Below are positions 34,923-58,150 of a DNA stretch of 64,000 nucleotides, one piece after another. Source of the stretch: Lucifuga dentata (taxonomy: Eukaryota; Chordata; Actinopteri; Ophidiiformes; Bythitidae); assembly GCA_014773175.1 (NCBI GenBank), contig VXCM01000694.1, positions 1 through 64,000 of the forward strand, in the 5' to 3' direction. Within the stretch, counting starts at the first letter, position 1. Every line of letters begins with the position of its first letter. The notes beneath the pieces were generated by a model. That model worked only from the letters and a program-made list of their open reading frames with translations. It made no database searches and had not been told where the DNA came from. Position numbers and translations under genes: made by a program.

Positions 34923-36070
34923 CTTGAAAGATATTACTTAAGGAATGTTACTGAGTTTGTGAAGAATACAGGCTAATCTATGGACAGTCATGCAGAACGA
35001 TGCACTATAGTATAGCTGTGAATATTGATTCTGTGTAAACATTGTACAAAAAAACTTCTCCTTTCATCCATTTCATTCTCCATGCTTGTTGTTTTCTTCT
35101 AAAAATAAGCACTGTGCATTCAAAAGTTTCATAAAATGCCAATACCATTTAACATAAGTTAACGTGATTCTTATAAAAGTTGTTTTTTTTTTTGTAATAT
35201 ACCTTCTTATTTAACTTTTAAAGCAAAGGGAAACGAAAATGAAAACCTATCATTAAAAAAATTGAGTTAAACAGAGGTCTGAAATATAAAAACGAGACAA
35301 ATTATGAGTATTTTATCAAGTGGTTTTCAAACTGGTGCTCGAAAGCAAATTAAGGATGAAAAATACTTAAATTCTGCTTTATGTTAATTTTCCATTTGGC
35401 ATGCAGAGTAAATGCGTTATCATTATTATAAGTTTTACTCATCCAAGAATTATTTTCCACTTCAGCCAGTTTATATTTGTAATATACAGTAAATTTGTAA
35501 TTTATATTACAAATCTAATTTAGAAACACCATTTCCGAGAAGAGTGCCACTGAATATAAGTGCTTCTTGTCCAATTTGGGGTCCTTGGTGAAAGTTCTGT
35601 TTAGAGGTGCTCAGTGTGAAAGCAACCCTTGATTAAAATCCAGAAATATATATTGGTATAAAACTAACACAGACAACAGAGAACACGATGGTCAAAAATC
35701 AATGACTGTTGAAATCTTTCATGTTTCTCCTTTAGGAATCTAGCCTGACGGTTTTCATTATGAAAAGCAGTAATCATCACGTGGCTGTTGCAGTCTCTCA
35801 TGCTGTCTTTGTGCATCAGGCATTGTCCTATATGAAAAAAAAGAGCCATTTTTAGGCATATAGAATTTTTAGAAATATACATCTTAAAATCTATGGACTG
35901 TTGCTGCACCAAGTGTTCAAGTATCTCGGGGTCTTGTTCAGGGTAGGATGAGATAGGTTGTAGTGATTGGTTTGGTGGCTGCTGTTGTAATTGTAATTAA
36001 CTGTTGATCTAAGTAATGACTGTAGGAATATGATTGTGATTATAAGTGGTTGAAATGAGTTTCCTGTGCA
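33561..36070. other. inka1 upstream region and likely gnai2 distal 3' UTR/intergenic DNA
   Basis: AT-rich DNA with a poly-A gap (34392-34434, N at 34412) and a poly-T run (34893-34917). Minus-strand AATAAA candidates for gnai2 lie at 34599-34604 and 34494-34499, which would give a 3' UTR of nearly 3 kb. No gene recognised. Confidence 0.45.
33868..33882 (-). promoter_or_regulatory. CTCF-like motif upstream of inka1
   Basis: The minus strand reads CCACCAGGTGGCGAC, matching the CTCF core (CCASYAGRKGGCRS) at all but the last position. Motif only; occupancy unknown. Confidence 0.4.
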
Positions 36071-36080
36071 GGGTGTCAGG

Positions 36081-37180
36081 ATTTATCATCAAAATGTAAC
36101 TTAACACCATGCTGAAAACCTTGTGTTGGTCACCTCTGTAGGTTGAAGTTCTCACCTTGCTGCAGAGTGTAGTCTGGTGTGTTCAGCACATTGTGACCTC
36201 ACACCAAGCTGAAAAGTGTTGTTTGAACAAGCTCTTCTGACTGAAAGCTTGTTGCATTTCTGCTGGCTGTAGACAGAGGCTGGATTTACACGACCACGCA
36301 CATGCGACCTGATTCCGATCTTTTGCTCACATGCGACCCATATCGGATACGCTTCCTGAAGATGTGAATGGTAAAAAGCCACATGGAATTGGATATTCAC
36401 AGATCCGTTTTGGGTCACTTGCATATGTGGAAATAAAAGGGATATGTATCAGATATCTGCCAATGCGACTAAATACCCAGATCTTCCCATTCTGACTCCT
36501 ACGTAACATTCCACTTTGTCTGCATATGAATCATGTAAGCGATCAATATGACGACTGCTCTCTGTAAACAAAAATGGAGGCCATACTATATATATCAGAC
36601 ATGATGTGTGTTTATGACAAATAGACATGTTGGTGTGATAACAGGCTCCTGTTACAGCAGCAAAACTCCATCTCCTCTCGCCTCTCCTCTGTGATTAACC
36701 AACAAAAATATGTGTCTGGATGGGAGAGATAAACTCAAATAACATATCTGATGTTTCTCTCTGCATCTGAAAGTTGCTAACCCACTGATCATATTTTTAA
36801 ATAGTTCTCTCATCTTAATCCACTGAAGCATTTTGTTTACATCCGTCTCAGAAATGTGCGCATGCGCAGCTGCATCTGGGCTGATACAGGTCAAAGCGTG
36901 TAAATACAGATATCAGATATGGGCCGCTTAAAAAAGAAAATATAAATACGTTGAATTAAAAATAAGATATAGGCAAAAGATCGGAACTGAGCATCAAGAC
37001 TTGTAGTGTAAATCCAGGATGAGTCTCCTCTGCTACCTCCTCCTCTGCTGAACTTACCCCAAAAGTGATGTCACGGTATACTCAACACACGAGTACACTC
37101 TGCATGATGGTGAGAACTTCAACCAGTAGAGGTCAGCAAAAACAAGGTTTTCAATAGGGTGTTAAGTTCGATGGATAATT
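36081..37180. mobile_element. outer long-TIR element containing a second element
   Basis: About 100 bp at 36081-36187 is an imperfect reverse complement of 37081-37180. For example AACTTAACACCATGCTGAAA, ACCTTGTGTTGG and GGTTGAAGTTCTCACC on the left match, inverted, GGTGAGAACTTCAACC, AACAAGGTTTTCAATAGGGT and GTTAAGTT on the right. No coding capacity, so a MITE or foldback element. It lies about 250 bp beyond the gnai2 stop, probably in its 3' UTR. Confidence 0.75.
36280..37017. mobile_element. nested 738-bp MITE-like element
   Basis: Terminal inverted repeats CTGGATTTACAC (36280-36291) and GTGTAAATCCAG (37006-37017) are exact complements. Homology continues inward: ATTCCGATCTTTTGCTC near the left end against GGCAAAAGATCGGAA near the right. 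No transposase frame. It sits between the arms of the outer element. Confidence 0.8.
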
Positions 37181-37376
37181 TACAGATAAATTACAGAAAG
37201 AATTTCAGAGGACAATAAATGATCTATCTAAGTTAAATGTAAAGAACAGGACAGGAGTTTGTACATTGGGAGGGAGCTTGGAATAGAGCAGCTGCTCCTT
37301 TTGAAAGGAGCCAGCTAACCAGCTAACCCAGGTTAACGACATTTAAACATATAATACAATTTCATGATTAAACTTT

Positions 37377-37415
37377 AGGCAAGACACAGTGATTTCCAAT
37401 CACTGTGTCTTGCCT
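37377..37415 (-). promoter_or_regulatory. 18-bp perfect hairpin just after the gnai2 stop codon
   Basis: Arms AGGCAAGACACAGTGATT (37377-37394) and AATCACTGTGTCTTGCCT (37398-37415) are exact complements with a 3-nt loop. In the gnai2 mRNA the stem starts 11 nt after the stop codon. Role unknown: a 3' UTR structural element, a small foldback, or an assembly artefact. Confidence 0.7.
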
Positions 37416-37426
37416 CTTGCATACCT

Positions 37427-48190
<10,764 letters not shown>

Positions 48191-48261
48191 CTGTTGGAAA
48201 AGAAAACATGCCAGTTACACAGGAACAAGCTGCACGTTCTTTGTCTTTGTGTGTTTAGAAG

Positions 48262-48386
48262 CTTAATTTTGGAAAAAAAAAGAAAAAGAAAAAGAAAAAA
48301 AAAAAGATAAATGGTTACTATAANCTTAATTTTGGAAAAAAAAAGAAAAAGAAAAAGAAAAAAAAAAAGATAAATGGTTACTATAA
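48262..48386. repeat. 62-bp identical duplication around a single N (48324)
   Basis: 48262-48323 and 48325-48386 are identical (CTTAATTTTGG, A-rich, GATAAATGGTTACTATAA). Third case of the same gap signature, next to gnai2 exon 2. Confidence 0.9.
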
Positions 48387-49408
48387 AGGATAACCAAACA
48401 GGTTTCAAGTCTCTGCCAGCTGATTTTGATAGCATAAATGTGTTTTCTTTTAAAAGTACGAAATCAATCAAACACTGTATGGTATGGTGAAAAAAGGTCA
48501 GAAAAATGTTAAATATTTGTACATAATCAGTTAATATGTGCAAACCACCAGTAAAACTCCTGAAACAACCAAGTAAAAGTATATGTCCAGAGGTGCAGAG
48601 ATGTAACAAGTTGAATCTGGTTGCCTGGCAGAAGCCTCCATGCAGATAGCTAACATTGTAATGTAACTGTTATTTTTTCAACCAAACTAATACTTCAAAT
48701 TATGTTGTTCTTGTTCTTGAGATGTTTTACTTTTTCTTTAAAAGTTTAATTTGGTTTTCTATGAACATAATGTTTTACCAATTTACCGAAAAGCTCTAAT
48801 ATTCTAATTTCTTCCTGTGGCTCATCCACATGTATTTTTGTACTTTCTCCAACTCCAGTACGTTTTTGTGTGTTTGTGCGTGTGTGTTTCTTGCTTAGAT
48901 GTGGGATTTTACAGCTTCTTCTATCATGGAGCCACTTTCATTCAGACAGGAAGTTGAAACTGCAGCATCTTTATCTTAAAGGTCTGCTTGAATCAATTTT
49001 GAAGTTTGCCTTGGTTCTTTCTCCCCCATTCCAACAAACTTTCACGTCAATTTTCCACTTTCAGTCACATACAGGAATGCTGACTACAGTCCCATGGGCC
49101 TTAAACTTTTTGATAATATAGGCAACAGCGGTCACAGGAACATCAAACTCTACTGACTCCTCACCCTGGGTGCAAACAACATTTCAAGGCCACCTTTGTC
49201 TTGCTGAAGTCAATGAGAGTGGGTCTTGGCCATTTCTTTTGTGCTATCAGGACTTTACCATGCACTATGCCAGCACGCAACCTGACCCAGTGCTGCCAAC
49301 AAGCATTAACTCAGCCTGGGTCTGATGGAGCAAGTGGGAGCTGCAGCGTGCCCCCTCACACTGTCAACATTCATCATATTCACACACGCATCCAACACTT
49401 TTCAGCAG

Positions 49409-49416
49409 TATAAAAG
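49409..49416 (+). promoter_or_regulatory. TATA-box-like site
   Basis: TATAAAAG followed by a locally GC-rich stretch (GCAGCGCGAGGGCTGCGTGC) unlike its AT-rich surroundings. No gene recognised downstream on the plus strand. Confidence 0.25.
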
Positions 49417-49675
49417 CAGCGCGAGGGCTGCGTGCACTGAGGAGGCGTCACTCATCTCAGACAGGCAGAGTGAGATTAATATGCAGGAATAAAGAAAAAA
49501 AAAACATATAGGATTAATGTTTTATTGTTGCTAACACATACACCATACAGGTTCTGTTTTTCTTTCATCCTATTTCCTCATAAACATGACGTTTGAACCA
49601 GAAACTTCTACATCTCAGAGCTAATTATAAGAAGAGTAGAATATGAAGAGTTATGAAGTTGAAGAATAAGAAGAG

Positions 49676-49709
49676 TTGAATATGACCAGATGCTGCTGGT
49701 CATATTCAA
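49676..49709. repeat. 14-bp perfect hairpin, 6-nt loop
   Basis: TTGAATATGACCAG and CTGGTCATATTCAA are exact complements around ATGCTG. Too short for a typical pre-miRNA. Confidence 0.8.
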
Positions 49710-52700
49710 TCTGTCATATCTCCATAATGTTTTATCTTTGGATTTGAATTGTCTGTTTTTCTTCTATTCATAACCCTCTTCTTCTGCTTCATCAAAGTTC
49801 AATTAAGTGAGATCAATGAGTAAAAACAGCACATATATACAAATGTTCTGTATGACTTAAAATGTTGGTGGGGACACGTGGAGGATTAATCTCTCTATGG
49901 ACATACGGCATGAAGGTCACCTTCCAGATTAAAACTCTCCTATTAATATTTCAAACGTGAAGGGACACGAACAGTGAAAAGAAGAACACATCCTCTATCT
50001 CTGAGCTCAGAATAGTTTAGAGGAAATGGCAGCGTTGTTGTGTCGCTACAGGGGAGAATTTTTAAACTCAGTTTTGATTCTATCATGTCTGCTTATCGCT
50101 GTGACCAAAGGACGGTAAGCGAGGCCATAAAAGCATTATTCTGTTTATTCATCTCCAGGTTTGACTCAACAGTGATCAAAAAAATAATCTCTCCCTCTCT
50201 CCCTCTCCCTCTAATCACAAAATAAATTTGAAAAAAGAGGGATTTGTGTGTATTTATGCATAGAGATAAACAACCAGCAATAAAAACAGGGAAGTGATAA
50301 TGACATAATATCCATCAGGAGGGAAAAACATGTTTCACATTCCTGGAAGAGCAGCAGTCTTTAAATTCGAAAAACAGCGTTGTTTACCAAATTATTCATG
50401 ATGACAAACCAGGCAGGATTTTACAGTAATTCATCCCGATGGGACTACTACCTAATCGTTCATTCAGGCTGTTGACAGTGAAAACAAAGCTAAATCAGTA
50501 GGGCATAAAGAGTTGGTACACATGATTAATCAGTTGCCACCGAGCAGGATATTAAAGTTTTATGGCCTGATAAAGTGACTGGATGCAATAATTGATTTCA
50601 ACAGCATCTCTCACGTGGAGCTCAAATATTTGCCTGAGTACATAAAAGATGAACATCTATTTAGCAGAGCATACAGAACCGGAATAATTGAGTTTTGTTG
50701 TTTTTTGGGATAAATTTTTGTAGCTGAGCAGATGTGTATCTCAGTGTACAGGAAGCTGCTCCCAGAGGGGTGAAGCAGCATGAGCACTGATCACATGTGT
50801 TACAAAGACGCTTCTGTGTGCTGTGCTGGCAGAGGAAGCAAACTCTTTCTGTTCAGCATCATTTAGGTCATCATAACAACCTCTGACACAGACCAAAACC
50901 TCTATAATCATTGAGCAGGATTTATAAAACATGGTGCCAGACTTAACATGATGACAAAGGCAAAGTTTGTCATGCAACTGTGTTCCCACATGCTGATCTT
51001 CATTGGCTTTTACCTGACACACCTTGCAACAACGCGACAGTAACAGGACAAGGATGCACTGATTAATGTAAGGAAGTTTTATGAATGAGTTTCAACTATC
51101 ACTGGCCTTATTTAGCATGAAAACGGGATTTTTTTAAATGAATCCCGCCTATGTTTGTTACTCAGATTACACCAATATCTATTTTGTGCTGCTTACAGTA
51201 TGATACATGCAATATGAAAAAACTGACTTGTCAACTTAATCATCTTAGAAACAGATTAGAATAAGAATCTTTTCCATGCATGCATGTTGAAGCTGCAGCA
51301 TAGGAAGCACAGAGAGAGCTCCCTGATTGGCTGATCAGTATCTCCATATTTTTTGCCTCCACATTTTCTTTTCTTCTACCACAAGCAACAGGCTATGATG
51401 ACTATGCCACTGCAAAGCCAAACATGTCCAACGCTTAGCAGCAGACATGAGGTTACATGAGGTAATGTGAGATTTAAGGCAACATAAGGCAACACACCAG
51501 TTGGTTTTGGCATGAGTTACGATTGGTGAGTCTGGCTTTATTCTTCACTCTTATTCTTTCTTCTTCTTAAAATTCTTCTTTTGGCTTCAGAGAGTGTCAG
51601 AATACACAAGTAAATAATTTAAAGCATGATCATCTTAAGTGCCTGAGATACATAATAACACCTTTCTGAATTTTTACAGGCCCACTCACACTGATGACAA
51701 CTTGGCTAGAGTCTCTGTCACCCACTGTTGATTATACAAATCTCCATTCATGGGCTGATAAAATATCCCAACACTGACACACACCCACTCACACGTGCAC
51801 AGGCAAAACACACCTGGACAGGAGACAGGAGGCAAGGTCATCATCTGTCATCTGGCTCCCCACCATGTGAGTCACTCTCAAGGGCAAAATCTGAGTCAGT
51901 GCGATATGCTGTGGCCCTCTCTCTTATATTGTTTCTAAGGATGAAGAGGATAATACGCCATTTGGGCTCCAGGAAGAGGTAATAACGGCTTTGATGTAGC
52001 TCACAAGGCACAGGTTCCCTTTGGAGAAGCCAGTACAGTACTTCATTAACCCTGTATTGTGTGGAAACATTGGCCTTCATCCATCAGTAACTCAAAAGAC
52101 CTCAGAACAATTCATCACCATGTGACATGAAATGAAATGGGCGCTGGGGAGACAGAGAAGGCCGCTGGTTGAAGAAACGGCCAAAAAAGAGAAAGGAGGC
52201 CTTGGAAAAGATAAGCAACATGGGAAAGAATGACAACTGAGTTGGAGATGGATGAAGATGAAAGGAAAATGTGTGAGAGGGTTGGAGCCTGATGAGAGAA
52301 AAAGAAAAAGGATGAAGACAATCTGGAGTCCTTGGTGAACGAATTAAAAATCACAAATGGTTGTCACCTACCAGTTTGTAGAATGATAACACTGTAATTT
52401 CAGCAATTTAGAACTCAGCAAGGATCTTCTTACCAACCACGCAACTAAATGACCCAGTTAATATAATTACTTCCCAAGAACTATCTCTAATTATGACACT
52501 GAAACCAGAGGAAACATCATTAGCTAACTAATTTCAGGCTGTAAACCTGAAATTTAGCACCAAGAAGAGACCAAGGCATAGCGCTTTGCCTTATTCTGAC
52601 TCCTGCTGCCATTGAACAAGACTTCCTTAGAACCCAGACCAGTATCCTCAGCAAGGATTACTCCCAGTAACATCACTGGTGTCAGAGTACTCAACAAACA

Positions 52701-52934
52701 GCAGGTCACATGACCCAAGATCTTAACATGACTCTCTTATGCTTCAGCAAATGAAGCAGTTCAAAAACCCGACAAAACTTTGGAACCAGCCAGACAGAAA
52801 ACAGAAATGGAGAAGAAACACATATTCCAACTTTATGATAAATAATGACTTATTTTTGTTTTACTTCTATAAGTACATACCAGTTTGATCATTTGAGATG
52901 ATTCTGTGATCACTAATGAGTAAGAAATAGTGTG

Positions 52935-53270
52935 ACTGAGTTTACATGCATGTTAAAACTTTATAGTCAGATTAAGGCAATACATCAATTTATTCAAATG
53001 GCACGTAGACATGCAATTGGATTTAAATCAACGCGTAACTCAACGTAAACTTAGTCTGAGTAACTAACAGATTATGCGTTTGCAAATTGATTTAGTGAAG
53101 CATGTAAACATTATAATCTGTGTGAGCCACGTCTGCATACATTTCCTCACCTGGCAGACTCTCCCTCATACTCCAGTAGTGCAAAGCATCACATATATTG
53201 ACAAACCAATCCTTTTAATTCTATCTTATGTATACATATGACTCATATTTTTGCCTTTTACCTGTGGAGT
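52935..53270 (+). mobile_element. family-1 inverted-repeat element copy
   Basis: Contains GTTAAAACTTTATAGTCAGA, TTAAGGCAATACATC, AACATTATAATCTGTGTGAG, CCACGTCTGCATACATTTCC and TCACCTGGCAGACTCTCC, in the same order as the 57775 copy. Confidence 0.75.
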
Positions 53271-54434
53271 GTGCATTGCATGCAAAATGCTCTCTGATCT
53301 GCAATAATTAGAAATTAGCATTTCGACACATTTAATCCTTCAATCACACGCATATAATCCAGTAGTGAGATTCATTGCTGCGCTGCTTCCTATCTTGATC
53401 TGATCTTTATTGATTGATCTTTGTTATTATTACTAAACAGTGTTTTAAGACTCTCTGGGTAATAGAGTCTGACAAAAGATATAAATGTAAATTTGCTCGA
53501 CATGATGCAACACGTATCTGAAATTTCTGGCACATACGCACACACACTGGCCTGGGCACATACAGACACACACACACAGAAATGCACACACACACACACA
53601 CGCACACACTCAGCCAATAATTACTGCACATTCTGCTGCAGAAGTGAGTATGCAGGGTCAGCAGAAGTGTTAAGAGATGAGTAACATCAGGTTTTTTTTT
53701 TCTTTTGTCAGTATGGTACAAACTACAGGTCTAAGACCGACTTATTTTGAGACAAATGACTGATTAATCCACCAGCTGATGAATGGAACTTTAATCTGTC
53801 AAGCAAAAATGTGGCAAGGGAATGAAATTTTGCTGCTTTTCTCCATTCCTTTGGGCTATTTGGACCATTGTTGATAAAGACATAGTTCCCACTGGGAGGA
53901 AAACACACACACACTAAAATCCTGGTCAAAAACACCCCCAAATTTGGCCAGCCATTAGCAGTGTGACTTCCATCAGCTTAACTGGAGAAACAAGTGCCAG
54001 TTTCATTTTCCTGTCCACACACACACACACACACACACGTATCCTGAGGAGCTTTTGACCACTAGGGGTGCTGTAGAGTAATGCTTTGGTGATCTGGTCT
54101 CCATAATGGCTGTATTTCTTGGCTGATCTGTTACCATTTCTGCAAACTACTAAAATTTGAGCAACTAAACTCCATTGCATTCCATTCTGAGTTTTTAATT
54201 TTATTTCTTGTATGCATTTTAATCTTAAAATACTTAGGCTCATAGGGATAATTTAGATCCTACATTAAATGTTTTAGGACATGCTTACTTAGACTCAAAA
54301 CGTTTTATTATTTGCTAAGAAGGCTTGCAAGTCAAATTTGCTGATGTGCTGATCAATAAAACTGATCATGTTAACCAAATGAAAGATGCTGCAAATCCAC
54401 ATGGTGATGGTGGCAGGAATTAATAGAGAGAGAG

Positions 54435-54460
54435 AAAAAAAAAAAAAAAAAAAAAAAAAN
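54435..54460. other. poly-A run with single-N gap (54460)
   Basis: A run, N, then AAATAGA and a T run to about 54481. Unresolved homopolymer region. Confidence 0.8.
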
Positions 54461-56674
54461 AAATAGATTTTTTTTTTTTTTAATTTATGGAAATGCATTG
54501 AAAATATTTGCTAGAAGAACGCACAGGGTATCTTTAATGAGTTAATCAACAGGTAATCAGAACAATTTTTCATTGCAGCCCTAAGATAAACTCGTCTATA
54601 TTTTCATAGGAACCAGATATCATATATCCATCCTGCTCTTTACACAACATCACACCATCCTTGCTGTGGCCTATGAAATAACACCGTGATTCCCTTCTGT
54701 GTCAGCCCGCTGCCATATCCTTTCTTCTGTGGTAACATATAAAACATCTCAGCATATGTCAGCGTCATGGGCCGTTTATTGTTTCAACGGCTGCCATGGG
54801 AGACTGACTCACAGGCCCGGCTGTGACACGACTCCTCTGCCGCCTCGTCCTGCCTCGCTGTCCCCGACTGACCATGTCACGATTCCTCACATCCAACCAG
54901 CTTTTACAGACATTTAAAGGTTAGCCTCCTCTGGGCATTTATGACATTGAGCAGAATACAAAACAATGATACTGCTGCTATTTAAAGCTACATTGCAGCG
55001 CACAAGGCAGAGCTGATTGAGTAAATTGGAGGTGACATATTTTTATGAGTAAATAGAGTTGTAAGTACAGTTTTCTTCCTGACTTACAAAGATGTTAATC
55101 TGAACAAATGATGCATGCAGAAACCTTCTAAAATGATAGCTGTACCAATAAATGTGAGTATATGTGCTCACATTTTCTGGATATTGATTGATTGATTGTA
55201 TCTTCCCTCTTTATGATTTACAACATCTTGATGCTCAGCAAGATGCCCTCAACCTTTCTGACAACCATCCATGCACAGTATGCCTCCTGATAAAACAGGA
55301 ATTTCAAGTGTAGTCCCTGGAAACTGGGATGTGTCATGTGCTCAGTGTCAAATGTTAAGTCAGACATGTCAACACTTGTCTCTGATCTTATCATAAAAAT
55401 GATGAAGCTGATATTTACAGAAGTTTTAAAAAGTGATTCAACATGCTTTACAAACAGGGCAAAAATCAAACAATCATAAGGCTGGTAAAAAATAATATGA
55501 AGAGAACACACCAAAGAGAGAACAAACAAGGGAGAAATAAAATAAAACCGAGGAATAACAAAGACATTATAATAAAGAACATACATCCTGGATTAAAAAA
55601 TAAAACATGAAAAATATAGCATAGGTTAAATACAATTTGACACAATACTGCATTGTAAAACAAACTCCTTAAAAATACCCCCCAAAAAATGTATGTGCCT
55701 AAAATGTACAAAAACCCCACATGACTATCAGTGAAGTTATATCATGCAAAATGTCCCAAACCCTTATGTGTCTGCATGTGAATTTATTGCATGTTTGATA
55801 AATTGTGGTCACATGTGACAGTTATAGCAGAATTTTAGAACATACAAGTATGAAAGCATGCAAATTATGAGAATGTGTGTGTGTTTCTGTGCATTTGTGT
55901 GTGTGTGTGTGTGTGTGCGGAAGTGTATACAGGTTTATTTATGTATAAGTGGATTTTTNGGGGCGTTTCTAGCATGTTGCCCTCAGTGGGCGACAGTTAA
56001 AAGCTTCCTCTTTTTTCCACTCAACCTGACGTTAAGCCTTTTCCATTGTTCCTCTTTTGCACATGGCAGCAGTCTGAATTATTCTACACAAGCATTCCAA
56101 CTCTTCAGGCAGATGGGTTGGAAATGCCTATTTCAGCTTTCTTATGCATTTCATGCAAGTTCTAATAGGTGACGCTCTATAATGTAGCACCAGTTGCACA
56201 GGTGTTTCAGTCAGCCAGTACACAACCATCACCACACACACGTACAGTATGTACATGAGTGGAGAGCAATAGAGGAATTTTACATGAATGAGTATGTTAT
56301 AGCCTGGAGTGAAAAAGTAGGTCAACAGCCGTGCAGGAAGCACCGGAGATTCACCACTCTGCAGAGATGGATGCTTTCTGCATTCTGACTCTCCAGCAAA
56401 TGGTACTACAGCTTCAACCTTTTTATGTGTGCTTGTATGCAATATCAGCAACATTCTCTGATGATATTGCTATACATATCACTAAAATAATCTTAAAACA
56501 AGTGCAGGAATTGTTTAAAAAAATCTTTGTAGCCCATTAGTCAGTTGGCAGACTCACCTCTGCCAATACAACTTATAGCAATTACAACGCAAAGGAGAAA
56601 TAAACTACCGTAATGGTGTAAAATTTAGAGATTGACATCAAACAGAGTCAGAGAAAAAAGCTTCAGGTGGAGGG

Positions 56675-56705
<31 letters not shown>

Positions 56706-57774
56706 ACATTTGGTGGCTCTGCTTTAGAAGCAAACTCCTTGAAAAATCTACCCCTAATATTAAAAAGGGGGGAAAGTATGGCACCAAGAGGAAAATAACC
56801 GAGATACACTGTCTCAGGTGATAAATATAAAAACCTTTATTACACAGGCCAGAGCACATATTGACACTCGATCTTCATCAGGTGAAGCAGGTGTAATAAA
56901 AGCTCCCTCTATTTTTCACCTGAGACACAGCGCCTTGGCTATTTCTCCCTCGGTGTTACACTTTCTATTGTTTTTTTTATATTGTGAAGGCAGATTGTTC
57001 AGCTGTTTCGACTTTTATGTGTTTGTCTTCCGCCATTTCGTGTCTGCCGGGCCATGACTCTGCCTCTTTATTGTTAACTGGAAACTCCTTGCTTGCAAAA
57101 AGTAAAAAATATTTCTTAAAGGTAATTTTACACAAAAATTAACAAAAGCACGCACACACACACACAAAGAAGAAGAATGGAAGAGTGATTATGACACATC
57201 CATCTATCCACATCAATCAATCAATGCTGCCTGAAGAAGAGCAATGAGATCATAATCAGCGTATAACACAGTGACGAGTCTTTTAGCAGCACAAACCATT
57301 TTTAATCCTTTAAGGTTTCAGTGCAACCTCCAGCACCATCAACCACCTGATTTTACATGAATGCCTTAAGCTCTTCACTGTTTCATGCCTTTTCAACAGA
57401 ACCTTCAGTCAGCTCTGACAGATTACCCTCCTCCTCAACAAACAACACACGTGCTGCACCAAAGAACCATTATTGGTCTAATCCTCTTCTCTCTGAATGC
57501 TCTGCCATGGCCGTGTAATAACTGAACTAAATGTATTATGCCATTGATATGCCAAAGAGGTTCGACTGTGTCTCTTCTTAAAAGCCGTTTATCAAACCAC
57601 TTCTGATATTTAAATTAACTGACTCCATAATGCCAAATGCTGGAAGTATGATAACTTACTATCTCACAGTGATAGAAATCCTGAAGCAATCATTTGTATC
57701 TGCCATTTTCAATATTGTATTCTGGCTGACAACATGAGATCAATGGGCAGAAACTTATGTAATGGATTTTCAGT

Positions 57775-58150
57775 CAGCATGTTTAAATGTATGCTAAAAG
57801 TTCGATTATACTCGGATGAAGGCAAAGCTTTTTTTCAAATGTCAAGTAAACACCATAATCAAGGTCCTTGATATATAGAAATCACCATAAATCAGAATAA
57901 TAAACTTACTCTAAACAACAGACCTAGATTTACAATTTACCCAATTGTAAATAGATTTATTCGAGAATATAATCTGAGTAAGCCATGTCTGCATGAATTT
58001 CCTCACCTGGCAGACTCTCCTTATTCACCAATTACATAACGCGTCATGTATGTTCGGCAAACAGGAATCTTATCAGTTCCATCTGTGCATAAGTCTTACT
58101 CATATTATTGCCTTAATCAAAGTTTAGACAAATAATCAGAGTATAGGGTG
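57775..58150 (+). mobile_element. family-1 inverted-repeat element, fullest copy
   Basis: The left part GCTAAAAGTTCGATTATACT with GGATGAAGGCAAAGC is mirrored on the right by TATTGCCTTAATCAAAGTTT and AATCAGAGTATAG, so terminal inverted repeats are visible. The middle carries AACAGACCTAGATTTACAAT and TGAGTAAGCCATGTCTGCAT. About 375 bp and non-coding. Confidence 0.8.

Noticed and set aside
53493..53721. Histidine/threonine- or cysteine/valine-rich frames
   Set aside because: Translations of a CA/TG microsatellite.
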